Of a stretch of 64,000 nucleotides of DNA, positions 10,201-20,124 are shown in pieces. Positions within the stretch are counted from its first letter, which is position 1; every line of letters starts with the position of its first letter. Source of the DNA: Phytophthora quininea (taxonomy: Eukaryota > Oomycota > Peronosporomycetes > Peronosporales > Peronosporaceae); contig JAAVTG010000755.1 of the NCBI GenBank assembly GCA_011947345.1, positions 62,001 through 126,000 on the forward strand, given 5' to 3'. Made by a program: the position numbers and the translations under genes. The notes under the pieces are model-generated. The model was not told the origin of the DNA and made no database searches. It saw only the letters and a program-made list of their open reading frames with translations.

Positions 10201-12642
10201 GTAGTAAATTCTTCAAATGCGGATCCATTCCCCGCTCAACATCTTTCGGGAAGCGCAGCTCCACACGCTGCACTCGCTCAGCGAGAAGGATTTCGTTGTC
10301 TGCTAGCCACGGCGGGTGGCCAATCACCATCATATACAAGGTAGCACCTAGAGACCACACATCCACTGCAGGACCTTGGTACTTGGCGTCAATATCGAAC
10401 ATTTCGGGCGCCATGAAGGCGGGCGTGCCCTTTGCACCAGAAATGGTCTCAGTCTCATTCATGACCATACGTGCAGTACCGAAATCTGCGATCTTGGCCA
10501 CTCCTTCGGAGCTCACCAGGATATTCTCCGGTTTAATATCTCGGTGAATAACTTTATGGAAGTGCAGGTACTGCAGTCCACAAAGAAGGTCGCGCATGTA
10601 CTTCCGCGAGACCTCTTCGCTGAGGCGACGAGCCTGAGTGACTTCCTCCATTAGACTGTGCTGGACGTATTCCTGAACGAGGTACATCTTCTGACTAGAT
10701 GGGTCATCAATGACCTCCACGAGCCGCACAACGTTGCGGTGATTTAGCTTCTTCATGATGGCTACCTCACGCCGCAACACGTCGTACAATTGATCTTCCT
10801 TACCAGCCATACGCTGAACAAAAGTCTTGTGCATGATCTTCACGGCATACAGTTGGTTGTCCTCCTGACTCTCACAGAGCTTCACTCGACCGAACGTTCC
10901 TCGACCTAAGTCACCCTTGATCACGTATTTGTTCACAACAACTTGACCGTTTTTCAGACGGTGCTTAACGAGCTTCTTGGTTTCTGTAGCTTTTAATGGT
11001 GAAGTAGGAGGCGGGGTGGCCCCACAAGCGAATTGGACGAGCTATCGGTCCCTGAGTTAGTCTGTGGTGTTGAAGCTACGCTTGCTGCACTGTTCGCGCG
11101 CTGCTGTAGGCGCAATCTCATTGCACGTCGTGTAGCCTTTTCCACGTAAGCTTCCTGAATAAAGCGCTGGAAGTGGTCTGATAGCAAACACTTGTCAAAG
11201 TCCTCTTTGCTCAGGTAGAGGCACTTTACAGGCCCCACAGCACGCACCGACGCCGTACGAGGCTCACTGTAAATGAGCGACATTTCACCAAACACGTGGC
11301 CCTCATACAAACGCGTTAGCTCCTTCTCATACGGCTTTTTATCCGGTCCCACAGCTTTCTCGGACACAATAGCCTCGCCACGTGTGATCATATAGAAGCG
11401 AGTACCTTCTTCGCCTTGGTGTACAATGTACTCGCCATCACTAAAATTGGCTGGACGCAAACACTTGAGCACAATATCCTGATCTCTCGCGCTCAGCTTT
11501 GCTAGCAGCGGCACCTGTTGTAGCATAAGACTCAAATGAACTTGGCCAATGTGCTGGAAATCCTCTTGGGTCAAGTACAAGAGTTCGACATCACCAACCG
11601 CACGGACCGTAGCTGTACGTGGGTCATCGTAGATCAGCGCCAACTCGCCAAAATAGTGGCCAGCCCTTAGATGCGTAATCATGCGCTCCTGAGTCTGACC
11701 AGCGCTCGAAAGCGTCGACCCAGTGATGCTGTGGCTGCTGGTGACCACCGTCTTGGTGACGACAGCTTCTCCCTTCGCAATCATATAGAAACGGGACCCA
11801 CGCGTGCCCTGGGCTACGATAATTTCACCGTCCGAAAACTTGGCGGGTTTGAGCGCTCGCACGACGTGTTCCTGCTGCATCTGACTCAAGTTCCGGAACA
11901 ACTGCACCTGCCTCATGATCTCGTACACGGGCATATTGTCCTGCAGGAAAGGTGTGAGCGCCACGGGCTCGTCGTCGTCGTCCTCTTCAACATCGTCGTC
12001 CGGCGAGCTGAGCCACGACGCCCATGCCGACATGCTGTGTTGGCTACTGCTGCTATTCCGTCCTCCACTACTGTGCATACCGTTAAACGATACTGCGTGT
12101 GACGTTGACGACACGGAGGAGCACGAGCTCGCATGGCGAGACCGCTTTGGCGCTGCTGGAGGGGACAGCACGGCGTCTTCAGGCTCGTCGAGCCAATCGC
12201 TGACTGTGACCTCTTCTCCACTACCAATAAGCTCTTCATCTGAGCTGGAGCTAGAGTCCAGAGACCTCGAATCGGAGCTGGACTGGTACCCTGATTTGGG
12301 AGAACCGAGAGGAACGTTCATGTCTAGGTCCATGGAGGGTCGGAACCTCGAGAGTTTGGGCGCTGGGATGCGGGACATTGACGGACGCCGCAGTGGGTGA
12401 GCGTCGTCGGTCTTGAGGTTCCTTGGGGAGGATGGGAACGAGTCGATGGACGAGTCTCTGGCTCTGGATGACGTTGGGAGGTCCTCGTCGCTGAGCTGAT
12501 GGACGGACGGCTCTTGGTCGTGTGAGGAGGACGCTATTGTCTCCCGGATGACATCCCCCAGTCGCATGGAAGTGTGTCTCCCCAGGGTCTTTGGCTTAGC
12601 TTCTTCTTCGATCGCTGGTCTCTTGCTGGATAGCAGCCCCAT
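7221..12642 (-). CDS. Cyclic-nucleotide-binding (x2) + protein kinase + PP2C phosphatase fusion
   Basis: About 1,800 residues in one direction. From ATG 12642 (MGLLSSK, an N-myristoylation context) there is a Ser-rich linker. Two cyclic-nucleotide-binding domains follow (about 11.93-11.56 and 11.55-11.18 kb), each with a phosphate-binding cassette (FGELALIY..PRTATVRA; FGEMSLIY..PRTASVRA). The kinase (10.93-10.15 kb) has GRGTFGRVKL, AVKIMHK, VIHRDIKPEN, ADFGTAR and GTPAFMAPE and most resembles the CaMKK/LKB1-kinase style. A long Ser-rich acidic linker leads to PP2C (8.34-7.22 kb): YMEDR, VYDGHNG, VANVGDCRAV, SRGFGD, ASDGLFDV, DNVSVII. The frame changes near 11,015 (a G run) and near 7,782. The kinase frame has no ATG before its glycine loop and stays open back into the binding-domain region, which argues for one protein. 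Cyclic nucleotide probably gates opposed kinase and phosphatase activities at a membrane. Confidence 0.75.
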
Positions 12643-13209
12643 ACTCACGCCGTGGGTGGAGACGGCTCCTTCTCCGGGGAGCTGGAGACGGACGACGCGT
12701 CGGGTGGATGAGGGGCAGTGCAGACGACGGAGGCCGCTCCTCTGCGTCGCTGTCGCGCGCGGTGCTGAAGCGCTGGCCCATGGCGACGGTAGCAGCGCGC
12801 TGCTTGATGCGGAATGGGGCTTTTCAGCGGGGAAAGATTTTAGACCAATGAAAAGAGGGTGATTTCTGATTATGCGGCAAGGGAGCGGAAGGCAATGCTC
12901 AGGTCCAAGCAAGTGCTGCAGCTGTGTGGTAGCGTGGCGTATGGATGGGGATAGCGGTGTGGACCAGCAGCGCTGCACTCGTCGACCTCTACAACAATTG
13001 GAACAGTGAAGGCGCTTGGTCGACGCTCTCGCAGCGCCCCACTTTGAGCGAGCGGCTTCCTGCGAGGCTTCTCCTTTCGTGGGCTATGTCCACGTCACCA
13101 AGTCGGATGACGCAATAGTCCGTATGAGTGTGTAGCTGATCCCGGTGCCTGCCTGGAGCAGCTTCACTTCCCAATTGACCCGCTAGTCGACGTTGTTCCT
13201 GCTGCAGCC
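12643..13209. other. Divergent promoter region between the kinase/phosphatase fusion and the old yellow enzyme
   Basis: This 567 bp region separates two divergent starts. On the minus strand, TTTTCATTGGTCTAAAATC (about 12,840-12,858) is a candidate initiator, about 200 nt upstream of ATG 12642. No coding feature is supported here; the minus-strand open frame above 12642 is an untranslated continuation. Confidence 0.4.
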
Positions 13210-14324
13210 ATGACCCCCAAGCTCTTCACTCCACTGACGCTCGGCGGCAAGAAGAACCCCGTGCAGTTGCTGCACCGCGTTGTGATGGCGCCGCTCACAC
13301 GACTGAGGACGGGCGAGGAAGGCGTGCAGACTGCACTGGGTGTCGAGTACTACAAGCAGCGCGCGACACAGGGCGGCCTGATCATCGCCGAGGCCACCAA
13401 CATCACGCCCACTGCTCGCGGGTCGTGGGGTCGCCAGGTATCTTCGCGCCGGAGCAGATCAAAGCCTGGCAGGGCATCACCAGCGCTGTCCACGACAAGG
13501 GCGGCAAGATGTTCCTGCAGCTGTGGCACACCGGACGCATCAGCCACCCGCACAACCAGCCGGGCGGCATCCTGCCAGTGTCGTCCAGCTCCAAGCTGGA
13601 GAACATTCGTGCCGGCAAGAAGATTGTGACGAAGGAAGGACGCATGGAGCCCGTTCCGCCGCGTGCGCTGCAGGCCAGCGAGATTCCTGGAATCGTAGCG
13701 GACTATCAGCAAGCTGCCAAGAACGCCATTGCTGCGGGTTTTGACGGTGTTGAACTGCACGCTGCGAACGGATACTTGCTGGAGCAGTTCCTGCACGACG
13801 GTATCAACGACCGGACCGATAACTACGGCGGCAGCGTGGAGAACCGCGCTCGGTTCCTGTTCGAGGCGCTGGAGGCTATTCTGGCAAGCCTGGACTCGTC
13901 CAAGGTCGGGATCCGTCTGTCTCCTTTCGGCGGCAGCTTCGGCGACAAGGACTCGGACCCGATCGCGACGTACACGTACGTGCTGGACAAGCTGAACGCC
14001 TACGACCTGGCCTACGCGCACCTCATTGAGCCGCGTGGATACCATGTGCGCAACCCGCTGGCACCGGAGAAGGGCTCGGCGCGCCAGTTCCGCGACGTGT
14101 ACAAGGGCGTTCTGATCGCCGCGTCGGGCTTCGACCGCGAATCGGCCGTGCGGATCGTCGACGACGGCGTCGCCGACGCCGTCGCCATCGGCCGCCACTT
14201 CATCTCGAATCCGGACCTGGTGCGTCGCTTCCAACTGAACAAACCGGTCAACGACTTTGACGTGGACACGTTCTACCTGGGCGACAGCAAGGGCTACACA
14301 GACTACCCATTCCTCAGCGCGTAG
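13210..14324 (+). CDS. Old yellow enzyme family NADH:flavin oxidoreductase
   Basis: An FMN-dependent ene-reductase of the OYE/12-oxophytodienoate reductase family, about 370 residues as usual. The N-terminus has the barrel start (LFTPLTLGG, RVVMAPLTRLRT) and the segment GLIIAEATNITPTARG. The middle has LQLWHTGRISHP, the substrate-binding HAAN with the active-site tyrosine in NGYLLEQFLHDGIN, and RTDNYGGSVENR. The C-terminus has the phosphate-binding VAIGRHFISNPDL. Family members reduce activated alkenes with NADPH. The frame changes near 13,428 inside a TGGGG run: one G is missing between TARGSW and GSPGIFAPEQ, and the rest is clean. No targeting peptide is visible, so it is probably cytosolic. 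Confidence 0.88.
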
Positions 14325-14430
14325 GCTGGTAGATAGATAATATCCCAAAACCAAGCACAGCAGTTGATGCAAATAGTTTTTGGTGTTGCACCACACCACA
14401 TTCACTGTACTTGGTTTCAGTATGCAACGC

Positions 14431-14447
14431 CTCCATTCCGGGAAATC
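14431..14447 (+). promoter_or_regulatory. Initiator-like core promoter of the PH-domain gene
   Basis: CTCCATTCCGGGAAATC lies about 30-45 nt upstream of ATG 14479 and resembles the oomycete initiator plus flanking element. It supports that ATG as the start. Confidence 0.4.
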
Positions 14448-14478
14448 TTGAAGAGGTGCCGCCAGTTTCCGCTTCGCC

Positions 14479-15571
14479 ATGGCTCGCCACGTGCCTCGCT
14501 CCCCGTCATCGGCGCCGTCGATCTCCTCGCGTCTCTCGCAGCTGCCATCTCCGTCCGTGGCCTCCTCCGAGAGTCCCAACTCGCAGACGCACCGCCTACT
14601 GGCCAAGATCTTCCGTCGCAAAGACCATCATTCCTCGTCTCTATACGGGGAGGAAGAGGAGACCAAGACCCACGCGGACTCGCCCGTGCGCGCTGCTGCG
14701 GTCACTGAGCCTTCAGCGAGGCCGCACGCGTAGCCGTAGCTCCAGCTCCAGCTGCTCGACGCCCACGGCGGGCGCCACAGTGCTGCTGGAGGGGCTACTG
14801 ACGCTCCTGGAGACGCGCTCGTGGCGCCGTCGGCCTGGCTACTTTGTGCTGGAGCAGACGCAACGACAGGACCCGACGCGGCTGAGCTTCACGCTGAGAC
14901 AGTACCGCGTTATTGAGAACAGGCCCGTCAAGCTCGTCGTGACGGTCGAGCTGTCGCAGTCGGACGTCGTGTCGGATCTGCGTAGTCAAGTGAAGCACGC
15001 GCTCGAGCTGCAGTTCGGGACGGAGGTGGACGACAACAAGATACTTAGAGTAGCGGCTAAGGACGAGCACATGCACGCGCGCTGGCTGCACGCGTTGACC
15101 TCATGCATCGCCAAGTTGATGGTGCAGGCGGAGACGCGGCATCGACTGGGAAGTGATGTGGGGAGCTGGCCAAAGTCGCACCGTATTACTGGGACAGAAG
15201 CAGTGAGTGCAGCAACAACAATGGCTATGAAGGGGAAATCCTACCGAGGAAATCCGCGCGGCGAGGCAGGGGGCCAGGACGAGCAGAAGGAAGCGAAAAT
15301 CGCGTATTTTGACGAGGAGAATCGACTATCTGCGGATACTCTGTCCGAACACAGTCAGCCGGACTCGACGCTGGTAGCTCCTGTGATAACCAGCGAGGAC
15401 GAAGCGACGTACAGCGCCAATGTGTACTGTTGTACACCTCAGAACCGGCCGAGCGAGTCGTCCGATCGAACAGACCCAGACCCTGATCCAGACAATAACA
15501 CAGCGAGCGAGGGGAGTTCGACAACCAAGAAGGCAATCAAGGCGAAGACGGAACTACAGAGCAGTTTATAG
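14479..15571 (+). CDS. PH-like domain protein
   Basis: The start MARHVPRSPSSAPSISSRLS opens a Ser/Pro-rich leader of about 70 residues. The frame changes near 14,700, after which a PH-like fold begins (LLEGLLTLLETRSWRRRPGY to DEHMHARWLHALTS, about 14,785-15,105). It shows beta-strand alternation and the terminal Trp-containing helix typical of PH domains. The C-terminal 150 residues are polar and acidic with an Asp-Pro-Asp-Pro run and no visible fold. PH domains usually bind phosphoinositides or partner proteins, so the protein is probably membrane-associated. A short intron instead of an indel at the frame change cannot be excluded, although the best GT..AG pair there spans only about 31 nt. 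Confidence 0.6.
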
Positions 15572-15765
15572 ATGCAGAAATCTTGGCACAAAGCGCGGTG
15601 GGTCCCTATAAAACGGCAGCAAAAGCAGCAAGACGCAGAAGTCCGTACCAGGCTGCGTTAGTGGAGGGCGAATACCGAAAGGTAAGAAATGGCGCTGATG
15701 GACGTGCAAGTCTACCTCGTGCTGCGTTTGGCGCCTCGACTAGTAGCACTGGGTACTTCCCATAC

Positions 15766-16958
15766 ATGCACCCGCACCCGCAGACTTACTCGTTCAAAGC
15801 GAACGGACAAGTTTTCACCCTGGACGTACGCTACGAATTGGTCAAATCGATTGGAACCGGCGCGTATGGCGCCGTGATTGCAGTCAAGGACGTTGTCAAC
15901 GGTGGCGAGAACTTAGCCGTCAAGAAAATCACTAACATCTTCGAAGACCTGGTAGACGCGAAGCGCATTCTGCGCGAAGTGAGGCTACTGCATCACTTCA
16001 ACCACAAGAACATTACACGCTTGCTAGATCTGTCGCCCCCACCGTCGCGGAAGCAGTTTGACGATATGTACATCATCACGGAGCTCATGGAGACCGACCT
16101 GCACCAGGTTATCTACTCGATGCAGCCCATGTCGGACGACCATGTCAAGTATTTCTTGTATCAAATGCTGTGCGCGCTGCACCACATCCACTCGGCTGGT
16201 GTGTTGCATCGAGATATGAAGCCGAGTAACATCTTGCTCAACGCCAATTGCGACCTCAAAGTCTGCGACTTCGGACTCGCTCGGGGTGGGGTCGATACGA
16301 TCTCGAGCAGCGACGACGAGGTACGTCCTGGTGAACTGACGGAGTATGTGGTTACGCGATGGTATCGCGCACCGGAGATCATGCTGAACTGCCTACGCTA
16401 CACAACTGCTATCGATGTGTGGGCTGTGGGCTGTATCTTTGCGGAGATGCTTCTGCGCGAGCCATTGTTCCCCGGGAATGACTATTTACACCAACTCAAG
16501 CTTATCATCAAGTTCCTAGGTACACCGAAACAGGAAGACATAGCTTTCGTCAAGAACGCCAAGGCGCTACGCTTCCTCACCAAGTTAGCGATCTCGAAAC
16601 CGAAGAAATGGCGCGACGTGTTTGCTGGCAGCAGCTCTGCCGATGTGAGTCCGGAAGCCATCGATTTGCTGAGCAAAATGCTACTTTTCAATCCAGACAA
16701 AGGATTTCGGTGGACGCGGCACTACACCACCCGTACTTGGCGACGTTCTACGACGAGAACGACCTTGCACGTTCCACCCCTTTCGACTTCTCGTTCGACT
16801 TGCCGGACGACAAACTGACCAAGGAGGCGCTGGTGGATTTGCTGTGCGAAGACATCGAGCAGTTCCACCCGCCCATACCGACCGCGATGACGCCGACGCC
16901 ATTGAGTGCTGCTGCAAACCGCTTCTTCCGTCTAGGAATGACCGCGTCGGCTAGCTAA
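15766..16958 (+). CDS. Mitogen-activated protein kinase (TEY type)
   Basis: A MAP kinase of about 400 residues. Features in order: glycine loop IGTGAYGAVI, catalytic lysine NLAVKKI, common-docking-type helix region, VLHRDMKPSNILL, KVCDFGLARG, activation loop TEYVVTRWYRAPE (the dual Thr-Glu-Tyr phosphorylation site of ERK-type kinases) and the MAPK insert. The first in-frame ATG is 15766 (MHPHPQTYSFKANG). The frame is open further upstream without a good ATG, and a GTAAGA donor near 15,681 leaves room for a 5' exon. The frame changes near 16,703 (an AAAGG run): LLFNPDK continues as RISVDAALHHPYLATFYDEN in the next frame, restoring the C-lobe and tail. It acts in a phosphorelay downstream of a MAPKK, which is not in this window. 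Confidence 0.85.
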
Positions 16959-17265
16959 GTCTGCCATGGCGACGACTTCGCCTCAAGTAAAATAAAATCA
17001 AGTTGTATGACTAAACGAAACGAAAGGTTTGTTGGAGAAACGTACGGAGGATACTACTAGCGTGCGAATTCTGCTTTCCGGTGTCCGACAGTCACAAGCA
17101 CTACTACAAAGAAACATATATTTCCGTTTCACTGGGCGTGGCTGCTGTCGGGCTGTTACATGGCACGCCACCGGATGCTTCTGCCTGTCGACACCGCTCC
17201 AAGCATGAGTGCAAGCTCACTTATCCATTCGCAAAAACTCCTGCACACGAGTCCTCCCGAACGTC
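16959..17265. other. Intergenic between MAP kinase and GH17 gene
   Basis: This is the 3' region of the MAPK gene and the promoter of the GH17 gene. TCCATTCGCAAAAA at 17,224-17,237 is the likely initiator, about 30-40 nt before ATG 17266. Nothing else is seen. Confidence 0.45.
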
Positions 17266-18116
17266 ATGAAGTTCTTCGCTGCACTCACGGTTGGTGCGAT
17301 CGCCACGCTCTCGACTATCAATGCCAACGGTGTGTGCTACGACCCGGACCATCTCAAAGCCAGCACCGCCATGACTGCTGACTCCGTCAGGAGCGACATG
17401 AAAACCATCAAGAGCAGCGGCTTCGACGCCGTCCGCACGTACATTTCCGAATTCGGCGGCACGGAGATAGCCCCCTCATTCGAGCTGCCAATCTTACGGC
17501 GTGTCTGGGCGTGCCATACGGCCAGAGCGACTATGCGCAGCAAGTGGCGGCAGCGATCAAAGCTGCTCTGGCAGGCGGCGTCGCCTACATCTTAGTTGGC
17601 AATGAAAATCTCGCGGGAGCTAACAGCGTGCCACAAGATTTCGTCAACCAGATCTCGTACGTCAAGTCCCAAGTGCCTTCAACAGTGAAGGTGGGCACTG
17701 TGCAGCGCAACACCGAGGTCATCGGATACGCCAATATCGCCGGCTGGTCGAGTCTGGTGAGCGTTTGCGACGTGATTGGGGTCAACATCCACCCCTATTT
17801 CAATCCTGGCACCACTGCTGACAATGCCATCAACGTGCTCAAGACCCAGTGGAGGATTATATCGACCAGCGCCTTCAAAGATAAACTGCTGCTCACTGAG
17901 ACAGGATGGCCCTCGGCTGGCTCTGTGTCGGGCAACTACGGCAGTCCGACCGGACAGAAGACGTTCTTCTCCAAATACAAGTCGTGGAGCAGCAATCAAG
18001 TACAGTCCTTTTACTTCCAAATGTTCGACACCCCACACAAGCCTGAAGACTTTGAGCAGGCGTACGGCCTGTTCACACCTGACTCGGTGTCCAAGGTCGG
18101 CGCTGGAGAAAAGTAG
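17266..18116 (+). CDS. Secreted glycoside hydrolase family 17 beta-1,3-glucanase-like enzyme
   Basis: The product begins with a signal peptide (MKFFAALTVGAIATLSTINA) and is the size of a bare GH17 barrel (about 280 residues). The acid/base glutamate sits in ILVGNENLAG and the nucleophile glutamate in LLTETGWPSAG, the two hallmark GH17 motifs. HPYF and YGLF near the end also fit. GH17 enzymes act on beta-1,3-glucans, the main oomycete wall polymer, so wall remodelling is likelier than attack on the host. The frame changes near 17,500: ISEFGGTEIAPSFELPIL is followed by GVPYGQSDYAQQV in the next frame after one missing base. The ATG is supported by the initiator at 17,224. Confidence 0.85.
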
Positions 18117-18319
18117 AGGATCGTACTAAGACCGGGTTTGGGACAGGAGGTGCTCGTAGAGAAGTGCGTCTGCTGTCAATGGCCAAGTCTGTGCGTAAGT
18201 CCACAACTCGCACGAAAAGCTCAACGTTCATAAAGTATCTGACTCAACATCCACACTACCTTCATAAATCACTTAATTGCACGCCTTCACACCGTCTTTG
18301 TCTTGCTCCGTTAACACAA

Positions 18320-19732
18320 TTAACGCTTCTTGTTGTGGAAACCGCACTTCTCGAGGAATTGGCGCGTGTCCGAACGGATCGTGAAACCGGAGCGCAAATT
18401 GCACTGAATGCTCGTGTCCAAAGACACAATGTGGTGGTACCAGAACGACGGCAAGTACAGCACCTCGCCGGCGGTAAGTGCCACTTCCGTTGCGGGACAT
18501 TTACGAGCGTTCTCTGGCAATGCACTAACGTTAGACCAATCGAGCGACGTGTGTCGTGCAGATTGGCCTTTCGTCATCAGGCCGAGACACTTGCAGGAGC
18601 TCGGTGGTGATAGGACGTAGCGTTTCGTGCCCCGAATCATCGAAATCCAATTGAGACCACCATCAATATGACCTTCCGCAATGATGCCTTGCATGCCCAA
18701 GCGACAGCGCATGCCGCGGTCTGCAGCGATTTTCCCGTCACGAACAAACAAGTCACCGAATCGAGCGTCACGCTCCGTTTGTAGCGGGTTCAGGAATTCC
18801 AGCTCGTCGTAGATAAACCTCGCGTTCCTTAGAAAATCATTCTTCTTGAGCATAAAATAATAGTACTCGTGGGGCTTGTTGGCATCCTCTAATGACTTGG
18901 CGCTGCTGACAGCCTGCACAAACTGCGGGTACGTCATCCAGCGAGATTCGTACGGGGCCGTCTCGTCCTTGAGCTGCTCGCTTTTCTTGTAGTACATGAA
19001 GTGCGTGTCGTTAGCCACATGGACCTTGTACTTCGCTTCTGCAGTGAGTTGCGTCGTCAGATACTCGTCCGACCAGCGAACTGCAGCCGCAGAGAGCTCC
19101 GGGACTCCATAGACCACAAACGGGACTTCCATCTCTCGAAACATTTGCGCCAAACGGAATTCATACTGCACAGTTCCACCATCACAGCACGTCAGACTTC
19201 ACTCTCTATCCAATAGCAATATAACATCACCACGCACCGGGTCCGACACGTTAAAGTGGCAGATGCTGTCGAAGATGCCATTGGGTCTCTGCGCTGTAAA
19301 CGCTGGCGACCAATTCTCGAACAATGCGCCGGACGGAAACAGCTGCGGATAGGCCCGGCAGGCTACGTCGCCGTCCAAGTCGCACTGGAACCGCAGCGAC
19401 GGCAGGTCGCACTGGAACTTGCTCGTATCTCCGTTGGGGAACTTGCCGGCCATGGGGCGCTGGATCTTGCGGCCGTCCAAGTGCACGACATCGCTGCCGA
19501 CGCCCCACCGCAGCGCGTTCGCCTGCGGGTTGGCTGCGAATTTCGCTCGAAGGTTTGACAGCGTCGGGAGGTGGCTGGTGGGGGCCACCCAGAGCTCCAG
19601 ACTCAGCGCCGAGAGCAGCAACAGAAGTACGAGAGTGACGGCAGCGGTGCCGCATTGGCGTTGACGCAGCTCCCAGGCTCCGCGCCGCAGGAAGGCCGAC
19701 GTGCGGACCTGCACAGCGCCAGACTTGACCAT
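18320..19732 (-). pseudogene. Membrane-anchored JmjC/cupin-like dioxygenase with one in-frame stop
   Basis: From ATG 19732 (MVKSGAVQVRTSAFLRRG) the product has a short basic cytosolic tail, a single signal-anchor helix (AAVTLVLLLLLSALSLEL) and a lumenal region with several cysteines. A JmjC/cupin fold follows: YEFRLAQMF, VPFVVYGVPEL, the iron-binding HxD in GHIDGGLNW, and the distal histidine in FWYHHIVSLD. The family comprises Fe(II)/2-oxoglutarate oxygenases; a signal anchor suggests an ER/Golgi-lumen hydroxylase rather than a histone demethylase. One TGA at 19,199-19,201 interrupts the frame between LLLDRE and SLTCCDGGTV; the reading frame is the same on both sides, so this is a nonsense change, not an indel. 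No intron that removes it and keeps the frame is apparent. Divergent from ABC transporter 1. Confidence 0.65.
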
Positions 19733-20124
19733 CGTTGCGTCGAGACTGCGAAAGTAATTGTAGGCAGATGATAACACGAGCCAATGGGAAATCACATCAA
19801 TCGGGTGGGGCAGTCCACCAGAGATGAAAGATGGCGGCAAAGGCAATGGAGGACTGTCGTTCTGGACAACTGCGGACATGTAGACCGTTACAGCCAACGC
19901 ATCACCCCAATACTAAACATTCTTGCGACGACACCAGAGTCGTCGTGATCTTCAGTAAAAGTGTATCTACCTCGACGACACTCGTGTCGTCGCTATCTGA
20001 CGAATTCGTTCGATTGCATCAGGAAAGACCAATGTACTCGACGCCGACGGCGATGATTAAACCAAGCTCGGTCATTGTTCAATTTGCCGCCGAGTCCACA
20101 CTCGAGTTCCAATCAACCTCGGAA
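19733..20124. promoter_or_regulatory. Two-way promoter between JmjC gene and ABC transporter 1, with two CGACGAC dyads
   Basis: This 392 bp region holds two inverted repeats about 45 bp apart: CGACGAC(6)GTCGTCG at 19,926-19,945 and a perfect 9-bp-arm palindrome CGACGACAC(2)GTGTCGTCG at 19,973-19,992. A very good oomycete core promoter, TCATTGTTCAATTT, lies at 20,072-20,085. The dyads are 80-160 bp upstream of that initiator, the usual place for a dimeric activator or repressor. Which factor binds is unknown. Confidence 0.5.
20072..20085 (+). promoter_or_regulatory. Oomycete core promoter (initiator plus flanking element) of ABC transporter 1
   Basis: TCATTGTTCAATTT fits the TCATTYYNCAWTTT consensus. 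It is 40-53 nt upstream of ATG 20125, so transcription probably starts here and earlier in-frame ATGs (near 20,032) are not translated. Confidence 0.55.

Noticed and set aside
7673..10936. Kinase/PP2C as a gene separate from the cyclic-nucleotide-binding gene
   Set aside because: The kinase frame has no ATG before its glycine loop and is continuous upstream; one missing G explains the split better. Not formally excluded.
13350..14621. 423-codon open frame on the minus strand
   Set aside because: Exact antisense of the old yellow enzyme gene; the plus strand carries the conserved motifs.
19160..19210. Short intron removing the TGA in the JmjC gene
   Set aside because: The only GT..AG pair spanning it is about 37 nt and would shift the frame away from YEFRLAQMF.
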